Positions 11,177 through 22,331 of a stretch of DNA of 64,000 bases are shown here, piece by piece. The position numbers and the translations under genes were made by a program. Origin of the DNA: Phyllostachys edulis. Its lineage: Eukaryota > Streptophyta > Magnoliopsida > Poales > Poaceae. The DNA lies in NCBI GenBank assembly GCA_036346405.1, contig CM070562.1, forward strand, positions 66,306,195 to 66,370,194, read 5' to 3'. Every line of letters begins with the position of its first letter. Position 1 is the first letter of the stretch. Under the pieces are notes generated by a model. That model saw only the letters and a program-made list of their open reading frames with translations, was not told the DNA's origin and made no database searches.

Positions 11177-11869
11177 GCAAATAGACACAAATTTCTCCCG
11201 AATTTCGTTTACCAAACGGGATGTCGGTCGATCTTGAGAGGTGATCGATCTCTACCATTCTCCACCATAAGTGGCAAGTGTTTTGTATCATCCACGATGA
11301 AGAGAAAGCTCAAGCTTTTTTGTAGCTATATTCCTGCTGACCTCGCACCCAATGCCCCTCAAACAATGGCAAGCTGCAAGCATGGTGTCTTAGGATATGA
11401 TCACCAATTGCCATTGCCGGCCACCTTTGGCCCACCCTTCTCCTTAATTCTCTTCCAAGAAACAACTTGCATCGCAAGATTTGCAATGCCGACTACTTTC
11501 GACAAGATGACAAAGATAGAGGGGAGGTAGCTAGGGGGTTGACTATCTTAATTAATCTTATCTTAAGCCTGAAAGTCAAGAGGAGACAAGCCCAATTGAT
11601 CTTTATTTGGAAGCTAAAAGATAGGATCATAGGAGGAGTAGGAGGCAAGGAAGCCCTTGTCAACTCAGAGGTTATCACCAACCCAACAAGAGTAGGTAAT
11701 GTGCAGTGAGTTCATTGCATCCATGATGGATGGTGCCCCTACCTACCTGCACTAGCTGGCCCTTATCAAGAAACGTAGAACCAGGCAATCAGTTAGCAAT
11801 ACGTGTGCAACAATGGGACCAGACCCTGAGTTTAGTTGTGTGGAGACCATGTGGTATGATCCTAATCTA
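11177..11869. other. Intergenic sequence
   Basis: A 132-codon frame (11132-11530) starts inside the solo LTR and crosses its edge, so it is not a gene. I see no domain, splice pattern or repeat in the rest. Confidence 0.4.
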
Positions 11870-13790
11870 GGTGTTGAATAATTAGCATCATTGTCGAGGA
11901 GTTTGGGAAGTGAACTCCAAGTTTTGCAAATTGTTAGGTTTCTTTGTCAGCAAGCAGTCGACCGACCACAGGGTGGTCTCGACCGGCCGAGGTCAAGCAG
12001 TATGACCGAGCCGAGGGTGGCGATCAAAGCAGGCCATGGCTGACGATGATAGATTTTGAGGATTGCGCACCAAACACTTGTGTGGGAGTGTTTGCACTAG
12101 GTGCCATTGAAAATGAAGACTAGACGCGAAACTAGATAGAGTTTTGCCAAAAACTCCATAGAGGGTGTTTTCAGGAACTGGGAAGCGGTCTAACCGGCCG
12201 CTAGTTGACGGTCAGACCGGTGGGTGGTCTGGCCGTTCCCCTATTACCGAGGTTGGCGGTCAGACCAGCTAGGTGCGGTCTGACCGACCATGGCAGCATT
12301 AGTAGAGTGAGATGTGCTGATTTTGGGGTTTTGACCCAAGGTCATGGTAATGTTGCATATGCGTTGCATATTGCTTATTTGGACTAATGTGGATCAAGTT
12401 GGGAAGAACTTGTGTCTAGAAATGGTTGCTTGGTATATTATTCTGCAAGTGGCTTGTAGTCAATTATGGTCAATGACAAGGAGGACTAAGACTTGGTTAA
12501 GAGAACAAAGGTACATAACAGTCATGGATGCCGAGTGATATGGTTGGACTCAAGCAAGGTGCAAGATGGACAAGAACTATGCAAGGGAAAGTTTGAGCAA
12601 AGACCTTTTGAGGTAAAGTGATGCTTTTGGGAGTGAAGCTTTGAAGGTATGTATTCATAACTTATCAATTGTGTCAATTCATGATTTTGTGTGTCGTGCG
12701 GTACTACGCGACAGTTTGTTTGTTGGCGTTGGTTGTAGGACTCTCAAGCTATGTCATGGTGAGGCGGACAGGATCAGGTTTAGGTTAGGAGAACTGAAGT
12801 TGAGAACGATCAAGGTGCCACCGGAAGATGACTGAGGCTACCGGGGTGATTACAAGTCGAGAAGACGAGGGACCGGAGTGGGAGTTACCGGTGATGGACA
12901 TGGCAGGAAACGACAAGGTGGACCAGCACTAAGCTCAGGGAGGAGCTGAAGTCCAGAATGATCAAGAAAGCCAGGTGCGGTCATGGCGCATGGGAAGGCA
13001 CGTGATGCGCCAAGCGACTTGGACCCGTTTGCAAGCGACGATGGTTCGGTGGGATCCGGATGCATGAGAGGCTTAGCGGGAAGACTTTGGGGCCACATGG
13101 ATGATGGTGAAGTATGGGCGATGCTTCGATGTGAAGGAATCAGGAAAGGTCGGTAGAGGGGTATTTTGGTAAATTGCCCAATACCAGAAAAGTGGTGGTG
13201 TACGAAACCACGATGGTGGCCTAAGTGGATAAGGTCAAGGATACTCCATGGAGGACAAAGCATGATGGATTTGGTCTAATGGAGCTAAAGATGAAGACGA
13301 CGCTTTGAGAAGCGTGCGTGAGTGAGACCAATTTGTGTGTGGGCTTAACAAGCGCCCGTTGGGGTTTTCTCTCTAGACCTATCCTCCACTATATAAGGGG
13401 GTGGTGCAGGATTTGCAAACCCACCTAAGCTAAGGAACCCTAATGTGAAATTTGGGGAGATGAAGAGAGAGGAGGAGGTTAGGGTTCGAGAGATGTCTTG
13501 AGAGAGATGAGAGCACTTGTGTGTGTGCTATCCTAGTGGATTTTTTTCCCAAGGTAGTTGATGTAAACATTCATCTCTAAGTAGAAATCAAATCTCCAAA
13601 TTCGTCAAAGTCTTCCTCTCATATGCTTAAGTGTTGATTTTTTGATTTGGCTTGGTTTTTGGTGTTCCTTTCTCCCCTCTTGATTTTGCTTTGTACCTAT
13701 GGTGTATAAGTGATGGATATATCTCTTAGAGATCAGATCTAATCCATCTAGTTACTTTCTATTGTAAGTTCTTAAATTTGCTAAGTTTTG
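11870..13790 (+). mobile_element. Sirevirus-like copia LTR, solo or fragment (edges uncertain)
   Basis: This stretch matches, in opposite orientation, the LTRs of the element at 25937-36199. Shared in order are GGTATTTTGGTAAA (13161), ATGAAGACGACGCTTT (13291), TTTGTGTGTGGGC (13332) and CCTCCACTATATAAGGGGG (13384), against their reverse complements near 27010, 26920, 26880 and 26820. It also shares clusters of the palindromic word GGTCTGACC/GGTCAGACC at 12186-12290. No internal domain accompanies it. Edges are approximate: a TG start near 11872 is possible and no target duplication was found. Confidence 0.6.
13389..13396 (+). promoter_or_regulatory. TATA box of the Sirevirus-like LTR
   Basis: CTATATAAGGGG in CCTCCACTATATAAGG corresponds in position to CCTCCACTATAAATAG of the two full LTRs of the minus-strand Sirevirus. 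Confidence 0.6.
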
Positions 13791-14011
13791 GTGGAAGAAA
13801 AGGTGATTTTGGGAGTTTTGCTCTTAAGGGCTTTTAGCTTGATTCTTACTGTGATTGAGCGTGTTAGGATGTGTGGAAAACCACCCTTAGCTATCATGGA
13901 TTTATTCCTCCCACCAGCTTCTTTCAATCTTCGTTTTCGTATTTGGCCCATTTTAGTGCAACCCTTACTCAAACGGAAAAATTTCAGAATTTTGACAATG
14001 ATCTTCAAAAT

Positions 14012-14135
14012 TGTTGGAGAGTCCGTATTAGATCCTAATAATGAGTTGTATTAGATTAGGACTCTACTTTGAGACTATAAATAAAGGCTGTGAGATCCGA
14101 CGGGAAACACACACAATAATTCTCTGAAATCAACA
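14012..14135 (+). repeat. 5' LTR of the 14-kb copia element
   Basis: It runs TGTTGGAGAGTCCG to CTGAAATCAACA and contains CTATAAATAAAGG at 14077-14089, which can serve as TATA box and polyadenylation signal together, as in other very short copia LTRs. Confidence 0.95.
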
Positions 14136-14147
14136 TGGTATCAGAGC
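14136..14147 (+). promoter_or_regulatory. Primer binding site
   Basis: TGGTATCAGAGC follows the LTR directly and is the standard plant copia primer site complementary to the 3' end of initiator Met tRNA. Confidence 0.95.
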
Positions 14148-14794
14148 CCCTGTTCCCATCCACCACCGAACCCTAGCCCCCACATACCTCAGCCGCCGCC
14201 GCCGACGCCGTCGTTCCCTCTTCGAGCCGCCGCCGCCGTTCCCCCTTCCCCTTCGCTCCACCGCCGTCATCCATCGCCTCGCGGACGAATCCAGACGTCC
14301 GCCGCCGTGCATGCTGCTGCTGCGCTCTCAGCGTCTTGAGGCCGCCGCCGCTTCAGTCACGCGGCGACCACTCGGGCCGCTGGCGTCGACACGGTCACGT
14401 GGGCCATCGCCGCTCGGGTCACGCGACGCTTCACGAAACGCTGCCACCGCTCCTGGCGAGCACGAGTCGGGGACCCACCGAGAAGCCACCGATTTGAAGA
14501 GAGGCAAGATTGGGGAGAAGAAGGAGGCTCTGTTCGGAGGAAACGCCGAACCCGGCTTCTGTTCGGAGAAATAAGCCGAACCGAAGAAAGGAGGACTCGC
14601 CCCGGCTTCTGTTCGGAGAAATAAGAAAGAAGGATTTTTTTTTCTTTGGATGCTACTGACTCGGCATGATTTGGCTAAGCTGTGAAGGTAGTCATGCGAG
14701 TTAATGAGAACATTGATCGTGAAGAATCTAGTGATTGTGGGAGATCTGTGGCATATCTTGGTAGTAATTGGCATTGTTCTGGTTGTTTAAAAAG
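14148..14794 (+). other. GC-rich leader of the copia element with a 25-bp direct repeat
   Basis: This 650-bp untranslated leader is rich in CCGCCG and has short frames on both strands that I do not regard as genes. CCGGCTTCTGTTCGGAGAAA followed by TAAG occurs twice (about 14551-14575 and 14599-14623). Confidence 0.7.
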
Positions 14795-17590
14795 ATGACC
14801 CCCGAGGAGATTGAGGCTGCGAGGAAGGAGGAGGAAGAAGCCGCAATGAGGGCGGTAGAAGAGAGCAGGAAGGCTGTTGCTGAGACTACTTCCTCGCTCG
14901 TAACTCAAGGTGACATGAGAAGCATGTTGTAGGACCTCTTCACGATGGGTATGATAGGTCCGAGGGCTGGTGCAGGGTCATCTGACTTAAAGCTGGAGCT
15001 GATGCCGAATGATGTGAAGTTGGAAGGAAGTAAGAATTACCTGAGTTGGTCTAGAAGGGCACAACTAATTCTGAGGACGAAAGGGATAGAGCACTACCTG
15101 CGGGAGACTTGTGTTGAGCCTACAGACAAGGCGAGCATGGATTGGAGGATGTGGAACACCACTAACTCTGTGGTGGTAGCTTGGTTGCTAACTTCGATTC
15201 CTCCATCTATCGCTCGAATGGTGGAGATGATGCAGAGTGCACCGGCGATATGGAAGACGTTGAGCAACATGTACTCTGGGGCAGGAAATGTGATGATGAT
15301 GGTGGAGGTCCAGGGCAAGGTGGAGGCCCTGAAACAGGAGGAGAACACTGTTCAGGAGTATGCTAGTGAGCTGCAACAATTGTAGGCAGATTTAGATCAC
15401 TATGATCCACTGTAGTTAACATATGCTGGTGATATTGAGACTGGTAGAGTGTGGCTGCAACACAGACGGGTTACACACTTTCTAAAAGGACTGAACTCAA
15501 AGTTTGAGAGTAGAAGGGCTGCCATGTTTCATTTAGAAAACTTGCCTACTATGGAGGAGGCTATTTCAGCAATGGTGCAGGAGGAGGTTCGACTACGAGT
15601 AATGGGGGACAACAACCCGGTCCGATCCGCATATGCCATACCAGATGATAGGGAGTGCTACAACTGTGGGATGAGAGGACATCTGAGCCATGCTTGTCCT
15701 TCTCTACAGTATGGAGGTCGTGGTGGTCGTGGAGGCCGAGTTAGAGATTATCGAGACCGAGGTGGAGATCATGGTGGTCGTGGAGATGGAGGTCGAGGAA
15801 GGGGCCAAGCTGGCCCTAGAGCTAATATGGCCTTGACAGAGGAGATCACGTCTGTTACTCTGACAGGCGAGCAAGCTATGCAATGGGAGAAGTGGCAGTA
15901 GGGAAAGGCATTGGAGACTTCTCATGATTCCACCTCCTTTGGTAACTTTGCAAATTACGCCCACATGGGCGAAGGTACTCAGGCACATGCACTTGCATCC
16001 ACATATAAGCACTCTCATATTGATTGGATTATAGATTCGGGGGCATCGAAGCATGTCACAGGTTCACTTAGTGCATTTGCATCTTACACCCCATATACTC
16101 ATTCTGAAACTATCCAAACAGCGGATGGAACCTCTCAGCTTATTCAGGGTGTAGGATCTGTAGAGTGCACACCATCTATTGCTTTGCCCTTCGTCTTGCA
16201 TGTTCCCTCCTTTCCAGTCAATCTCCTTTCAGTTAGTTCTATCATTGACCAATTCAAATGCACTGTCACATTTGATGAGAATTCGTGTTTGTTCTAGGAG
16301 AAGAGAACTGGGAAGAGGATTGGGACTGGCATAAGGCGTAATGAGCTATGGTACATTGATAAGGTTGATGCGGCATTGGCTGTGGCTGTAGGAGGAATCG
16401 AGAAAGAAGTCTTGTTACATCATCGTCGCTTAGGACATTTATCATTTGAGAGTTTAAGTCAGTTATATCCTAATTTGTTCAAAAGGGTAGACAGGAGTAA
16501 ACTTGTGTGTGATGCTTGTGAGTTTGGAAAGCATACACGGTCTACATATAGTAGTATTGGCCTTCGGAGTTATGAACCTTTTATATTAATACATTCGGAT
16601 GTTTGGGGTCCGTGCTCAGTTACTTCTATGAGTGGTTTTAAGTGGTTTGTCACATTTATTGATTATTATACCCGTATGACTTGGATTTATATGATGAAGC
16701 AAAAGAACGAGGCCCTTCGGTGTTTTCAGGACTTCCATAGGATGGTTGCTACTCAGTTTGATGCAAAGGTTCGAATTCTTCGATCAGATAATGGAACTGA
16801 GTATGTTAATAAGGAGTTTGCAGCATATCTCTCAGAAGAGGGGATACTTCATCAGACTACATGTCCAGGAACCCCACCTCAGAATGGAGTGGCTGAAAGG
16901 AATGATCGACATTTGTTGGAGGTAGCACGTTCACTCATGTTTCAGATGAATGTGCCAAAGGGATTGTGGAGCGAGGCAGTAATGATGGCAGTGTATCTCA
17001 TCAATCGCATGCCGTCTCGAATACTTGGGATGAAGTCACCAGCTGAACTTCTTTTGGGTCAACGGGAGTTCAAGGTGCCTCCCAAGGTGTTTGGTTGTGT
17101 GTGTTTTGTACGAGATCATCGACCAGCGGTTGGCAAGATAGATCCACAGGCATTGAAATGTATCTTTATAGGCTATTCATCAAGTCAGAAGGGCTATAAA
17201 TGCTGGAACCCAGTTGAACGAAAGTTGTTCGTGAGTATGGATGTGACATTCCGGGAGTTTGAGCCTTACTACACGAGTGGAGATACTCTTGATCAGTTTT
17301 TGGAGTTCTCTCCTATCACTAAAGGTGACAGTCGAGAGGGGGAGACCAAGGAGAGTCAACAAGTAGAAGTCGTCATTGTGGGGACAATTCCGTGCCCAAA
17401 CCTAACGGAATATGCGAGAGATGTGATAGCCCCAAAAGAATTGAAAGTTTATCAGCGAAGACACTTTGGGAAACAGGGGGAGAAGCAAAGAGACAAGCAG
17501 TCAGCACCTGAGCCACCAACGACGGAGCTTTACGAGCAGTGCGGCATTGCACAAACTGAACAACCTTACGAATACCGGCCTTGCCGTTGA
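14795..17590 (+). pseudogene. Copia Gag-protease-integrase frame broken by five TAG codons
   Basis: From ATG 14795 (MTPEEIEAARKEEEEAAMRA) one frame runs 2.8 kb, interrupted only by TAG at 14930, 15383, 15413, 15899 and 16295. Domains in order: Gag core (KLEGSKNYLSWSRRAQLIL); zinc knuckle CYNCGMRGHLSHAC (15658-15699); Arg/Gly-rich tail; aspartic protease motif WIIDSGASKHVTG (about 16024-16062); integrase zinc module (HHRRLGH, CDACEFGKH) from about 16418; catalytic core with D in LIHSDVWGP, D in ILRSDNGTEY and E in PQNGVAERN. A frameshift near 17500-17580 ends this frame at TGA 17588. Motifs are intact, so the damage is almost entirely the nonsense codons. The split copy has CAG at the position of the fourth TAG and CAA at the fifth. 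Confidence 0.93.
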
Positions 17591-17591
17591 T

Positions 17592-19364
17592 CCGATCCCA
17601 AATTCTTCCTCGGGTCTCTCTCCATCAAGTTCCTTGCCTCCCCTTGGAGCGAGTGGTAATGTTCATTCTAATCACTCCCATCTAGAGTTACCACTTGCAC
17701 AACGTAGGGAAACTAGAGCTAATGCAGGAAAACCTCCAGTCCGGTATGGCTTTGAGCATGACATTGCAAATTTCATCTCATATTCCCATATCTCACCTGC
17801 ATACAAAGCATTCATTGCATCTCTTCAGACAGTGCATGTTCCAAAGGATTGACGAGTTGCTAAGAAAGATCCTAAGTGGAAGGATGCTATGAAGGAGGAA
17901 CTTAGTGCACTTCAGAAGAACAAGATATGGGATCTTGTTCCACTTCCAGCAGGAAAAAGGGCAGTAGGATGCAAATGGGTATTTACAATTAAGCAAACTC
18001 TTGAAGGCAAGATAGAGAGATACAAGGCACGGTTGGTTGCAAAAGGTTATAGTCAAACATATGGGATAGACTATAATGAGACCTTTGCACCAGTGGCGAA
18101 GATGAGCATGGTAAGAACATTGATCTCATGTGCAACTAACTTTGGATGGCCCCTACATCAGTTGGATGTGAAGAATGCTTTTCTACATGGTGATTTACAA
18201 GAGGAGGTATACATGGAGATTCCTTCAGGCTTTGAGAATAGACAGACTGAGAGGAAGGTGTGTAAACTCAAGAAGTCTTTATATGGTCTGAAGCAGTCTC
18301 CAAGGCGTGGTTTGATAGATTGAGCGTGCGATCGTAGTATGGGCTATTCTCGGTGCAATGGAGATCATCCTGTGTTTTATAGGCATAGAGGATCACATAT
18401 CACCATATTGGCAGTCTATGTTGATGATATTGTGATTACTGGAGATGGTACTGAGGAAATCAAGTCCTTGAAGAAAAAACTGGGAGAAGCATTTGAGGTG
18501 AAAGATCTTGGACCTCTTCGATACTTTCTTGGGATTGAGATTGCCCGTTCTTCGAATGGTATAGTTCTCTCCCAGAGGAAGTATGTCCTTGATCTATTTG
18601 GCGAAGCAGTATGCTTAGGCGTCACTCTATTTGCTTCACCTATTGATAGGAATCACAAGCTATGTGCTGAGTCGGGAGATCCAGTTGACAAGGAAGCTTA
18701 TCAAAGGCTTGTTGGGCGTCTCATCTATTTGTGTCATACAAGACCGATATTTCATATGCAATGAGTGTGGTTAGTCGATATATGCATGATCCCGAGCAGG
18801 ACATATGGGCGTTGTCTATCGAATCTGCGGTATTTGAAGAGTAGCCCAGGAAAGGTCTTTGGTTGGGAAGAATCAACATCTGAATGTGGAAGGGTATTGC
18901 GATGCCGATTAGGCGGCGATGTGGATGACAGGAGGTCTACCTCTGGATATTGCATCTTTGTGGGAGGTAACCTTGTGTCATGGAGAAGCAAGAAGCAGGA
19001 GGTTGTGGCTCGGTCTACTGCAGAGGCGGAGTACAGAGCAATGGCGTTGAGTGTGAGTGAGATGATATGGATGAAGGGGTTATTGTCCGAGCTTCGAATA
19101 TGGAGGAATAATCTCTTGGTGTTACACTATGACAATAAATCTGCAATCAACATTGCTAACAACCCAGTTCAGCATGATCGTACCAAGCACGTTGAGATTG
19201 ATAGGTTTTTCATCAAGGAAAAGCTCGATGGTAGAATATTGAAGTTGGAGTATATCAAGTCTGGTGAACAGTTGGCTGACTGTTTTACTAAAGGGTTAGA
19301 TCCTAGTGAGGGTGCTACAATATGTAACAAGATGGGCATGATTGATATCTTCGGCCTATCTTGA
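17592..19364 (+). pseudogene. Copia reverse transcriptase-RNase H, frameshifted
   Basis: RT begins after a TGA at 17850 that sits where the reading requires Trp, then KDAMKEELSALQKNKIWDLV, GCKWVFTIKQTLEGKIERY and LHQLDVKNAFLHGDLQEEV. A one-base deletion near 18304 and another indel before 18339 disturb the middle; the active site YVDDIVITGDG (18418) is intact. A one-base deletion near 18743 precedes RNase H, which has STAEAEYRAMALSVSEM, YDNKSAINIANNPVQH and the usual terminus (QLADCFTKGL), ending at 19364, 7 bases before the 3' LTR. RT copies the RNA and RNase H removes it in the particle. Confidence 0.92.
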
Positions 19365-19371
19365 GGGGAAG

Positions 19372-19495
19372 TGTTGGAGAGTCCGTATTAGATCCTAATA
19401 ATGAGTTGTATTAGATTATGACTCTATTTTGAGACTATAAATAAAGGGTGTGAGATCCTACGGGAAACACACATAATAATTCTCTGAAATCAACA
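19372..19495 (+). repeat. 3' LTR of the 14-kb copia element
   Basis: It is preceded by the purine tract TTGAGGGGAAG (19361-19371), matches 14012-14135 with five substitutions, and is followed by AAAAT. Confidence 0.95.
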
Positions 19496-19500
19496 AAAAT

Positions 19501-21689
19501 CTTGGTAGCTTCGCATAGCTATCAGAAGGATTCTGCCTGCACTTGCAATCCCCAGCATCTTCTGCAGGTTCTAATCTATCAGCAGCACTAGCTAAGCTAG
19601 CACTATTTGTCTTTTACTCAAATTTAGATTAACTAAGATAGGCAAGAATGGTAGTAGTTGTATTGTACAGACATCAATGGTATCTAAAGATAAAATGATA
19701 AATCGAGACTGCTTTGAAATGTGTTTTATGTGTAGTAATGGTCCTAATGGATTTGTTTTTATATGTAATAAAAATCTGAAAAGCTATTCTGTAAAGCATA
19801 TGCAAGATTGTGCAGCAGATATATATACCAGAAATAAGCGAGTTGGCTGATGAAAACAGAAAATTTGGAGTTAACATGACAGAGTTAGCCTTGAATTTTT
19901 TATGGCTGATAACTGTCACCATATATACTAGTATTAATATTTAGGAACATTTGCCTCTGGAAAGTACTCTAGACCAGCTAGCCGCTTGCAAACATACCAG
20001 CATTAAATTAAACTTGGAGATTCAGTCATGCCGTTTCAGTGTCAAATTTTGATTGGCATTTTTGGAAAGTCTACGAAAATGCGCTGATTATCGCGGTCCT
20101 TGTCACGTGTAAATTGCGCAACGTTGCGTACCCGGGCAGGGGATTGCTGGCCAGTTCTTGTGGAGTGGGGGCAACATTTGGATATCTGGAGGGCCCTGAA
20201 TTGCACTATGCATGATCCTCACCAGCCACCATGGTCAGCCTGTTCAGATTGGGAGACTCAAGTCTCAACCCTGAAGCGTGAATTCATCTCACGGAGATCT
20301 TATTTTGGCACATTCATTCATCCATTCATTGGGAACTTTGGGTGACCTCTCAGCTCAGCTCAGCTCTCTGTACGGTCGCTGTCATCTTGATTTCCTCTGC
20401 TGAATGAGGATGGTGTACGGTCAGCACAGCACATCGCTGTAGCGTAAAGTCGGGAACCAATTGCGCCTGTGTGTTGAAATGCTTGCTAATTGTCAGTTAG
20501 AGGAGACCTGTCAATAAGGTCTGTATTATCTCGTTCAAATCAGTAGCCATGATCTGCAGAAGATACCTGCGTAATATATTTTTTTTTGTGCTAAACTCAC
20601 CAGTCCGATATTCATCAAGCTAAAATTCCACGAGAATCATGTGCCAGGCTGTCTGCTAGCTATGATTTGTACTTTTCTAGGAAACACAAATTCGTCCTCT
20701 CCCAGGGAGGCAGGGACAAGTTGTCAGAGTTAACAGAAATTTGCCCCGTTGGACCAAGGATGGTGATGTTTCTTTCGTCTAACCCAGTTTTGCACTGGTG
20801 TACGTATGGCCAAGTTCAAATTTGAGAATTACAAATATCTTAACTTGCAACTTCATTGCAGTGATGTCCAGTTAATTCTTCAGAAAGAGTTGATCATGTA
20901 AGTTGTCTGACAGAACAACATGAACATAAATAAACGTTCAGTCCTCGCTCCTCAAAAAGAAAAAGAACGAGAGACATACAAAATTGTGCTCCAAAACTCT
21001 AGAAGCAAAAAGCATCAAAACAATTAAGACAACTAAAACCAAAGGACAAAGAAGAAGAAAAATCAGAGCTTCACATGTAAATTGTAGTGACCTCTTAGCC
21101 AAATCAAGAATTCGACATAGGCAAGACAACTCAATTACCATGGCACTTGTACTAGTAGACTAGTAGTCTACTACTTAAAAATTAGAGTTGGTGGTCGTCC
21201 GTCCTCCCTACTCTTCCACCTCTGTCTCTCTTTATTAACATGTGGGCCACGTTATCAGTAAATTATCTCCTCGCATCGTACGCTCCATACTCCTCCTCTT
21301 CCAGCATCACTTGCGACACCGCCTGCGCTTCCTCCTTCTTTGTGCCCTCGCCTCCACCCCCGCTCTTCTGCTCTGCTCCGCGTGCGTCTCCGCCCCCTCC
21401 TCGTCGCTGCTTCCATCGGCCAGATCTGGATGGGCCTCACTTTCTTCTCTCCGCCCTGCTCTTTTGCTCTGCTCTGCTCCGCGCGCCTTGACGAATTGAG
21501 ATATATTATATCTATTTTAATTGATAAACTATTACATTTATGAGATATTTCATAGCAACTACATCCAAGATGCATTGCGTACTCTATACATTAATCTACT
21601 ATACACCATCTCGGCATACGTAAGTACGTATAACCCTACTATACGTCTATGCCCAATCGTACATACATATATACGTACAAACCTTACGG
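19501..21689. other. Intergenic region, no gene seen
   Basis: No frame here has a recognisable domain. It contains a 9-bp stem hairpin at 21153-21173 and a CT/GC-rich segment (21260-21490) in which frames overlap on both strands. The bases near 21500-21689 are probably the 3' flank of the minus-strand gene that ends at 21690. Confidence 0.4.
21153..21173. repeat. Perfect 9-bp inverted repeat with 3-base loop
   Basis: TAGTAGACT and AGTCTACTA pair perfectly around AGT. It lies about 520 bp past the stop of the minus-strand gene. No U-run follows, and eukaryotic genes do not need one, so function is unknown. Confidence 0.6.
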
Positions 21690-22028
21690 CTACGCGTAGA
21701 TGGCGTAGCGCATGCTCTCGCGCACCATGAGGTGGCTGACCTCGTCGGCGCGCGGCTGCCAGCCGCTCGCCGCCCAGGCCTCCTCCGTGACACCGCCGCC
21801 GTCCTCGCCGTCGAAGCGGATGGTGCACGCCAGCGCCAGCAGCGCCCTGGCCAGCGCGCCGGCCACGCTCGGGCCCACCGCGCCGCCGCGCGCAGCAGCA
21901 GCACCACCGCCGACGTCCTCCTCGGCGCCGACGACGTGCCCGAGCGCGCTCTCGTCCACCACCCGCGTCGTCCTCCTCCGCCGCCACCACCGCAGCCCCT
22001 GCCGGACGAGCGACCCCACACTCCACAT
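21690..22028 (-). CDS. Small GC-rich plant gene, 112-residue protein of unknown function
   Basis: One uninterrupted frame from ATG (22026-22028) to TAG (21690-21692) encodes MWSVGSLVRQGLRWWRRRR, a middle rich in Gly, Ala and Val, then LARALLALACTIRF and the C-terminus LMVRESMRYAIYA. Third positions are almost all G or C, as in grass single-exon genes; the competing plus-strand and shifted frames have much less natural composition. No signal peptide is certain; the N-terminus is basic and aromatic. The tail RESMRYAIYA looks like a conserved motif of a plant family I cannot name. A frame starting farther upstream (22058) has no ATG there, so I chose the first ATG. A TATA motif lies about 300 bp upstream. 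Confidence 0.62.
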   Translation of the reverse strand: MWSVGSLVRQGLRWWRRRRTTRVVDESALGHVVGAEEDVGGGAAAARGGAVGPSVAGALARALLALACTIRFDGEDGGGVTEEAWAASGWQPRADEVSHLMVRESMRYAIYA

Positions 22029-22320
22029 GGCCAGCCACCAAGAAGCTAGGCACACCAAGCAAGAACACCCCCCTCCTCCCCTCCTCCCCTCCCTCTCCTT
22101 AGCTTCTCGACCCTCTCACGACGAGAGATCGGCGGCGACACGGCAGCCGACGAAGCACATCCTTACTTACGTGCACGCGCGCGCCCTCTCCTAGCTCGGT
22201 ACGTTCGGTCAGACGGCTCGCGCCGCCTCCATGGAACCCCCTCCCATGCTTCTTGCCACCAGCTTCTGCTCCCTGATTTGCCTCCACCAGCACGACATCT
22301 CGTGGTGGCGGATCACAGCA

Positions 22321-22331
22321 ACTATATATGC
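22321..22331 (-). promoter_or_regulatory. Candidate TATA box for the 21690-22028 gene
   Basis: On the minus strand the sequence reads GCATATATAGT. Transcription would start near 22290 and give a CT-rich leader of about 260 bases (CTCCCCTCC tracts on the plus strand at 22072-22098). A second TATATA at 22387-22393 is an alternative. Confidence 0.4.

Larger units (their letters stand above)
14012..19495 (+). mobile_element. Full-length Ty1/copia retrotransposon with AAAAT target duplication, decayed by TAG stops
   Basis: Short 124-bp LTRs (14012-14135, 19372-19495), TG...CA ends, AAAAT on both sides (14007-14011, 19496-19500), a perfect TGGTATCAGAGC primer site and a GAGGGGAAG polypurine tract define a complete element of 5,484 bp. 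By eye the LTRs differ at 5 of 124 sites (4 percent). With a commonly used grass LTR rate of 1.3e-8 per site per year that is roughly 1.5 million years. Domain order is Gag, protease, integrase, RT, RNase H, as in copia. The same family is present as the split copy at 37546-52880. Confidence 0.96.

Noticed and set aside
21559..22068. 169-codon minus-strand frame overlapping the small gene
   Set aside because: Another frame of the same GC-rich DNA; the 112-residue frame has better composition and a natural start and stop.
21712..22194. 160-codon plus-strand frame
   Set aside because: Antisense shadow of the minus-strand gene; Ser/Pro/Thr-rich noise.
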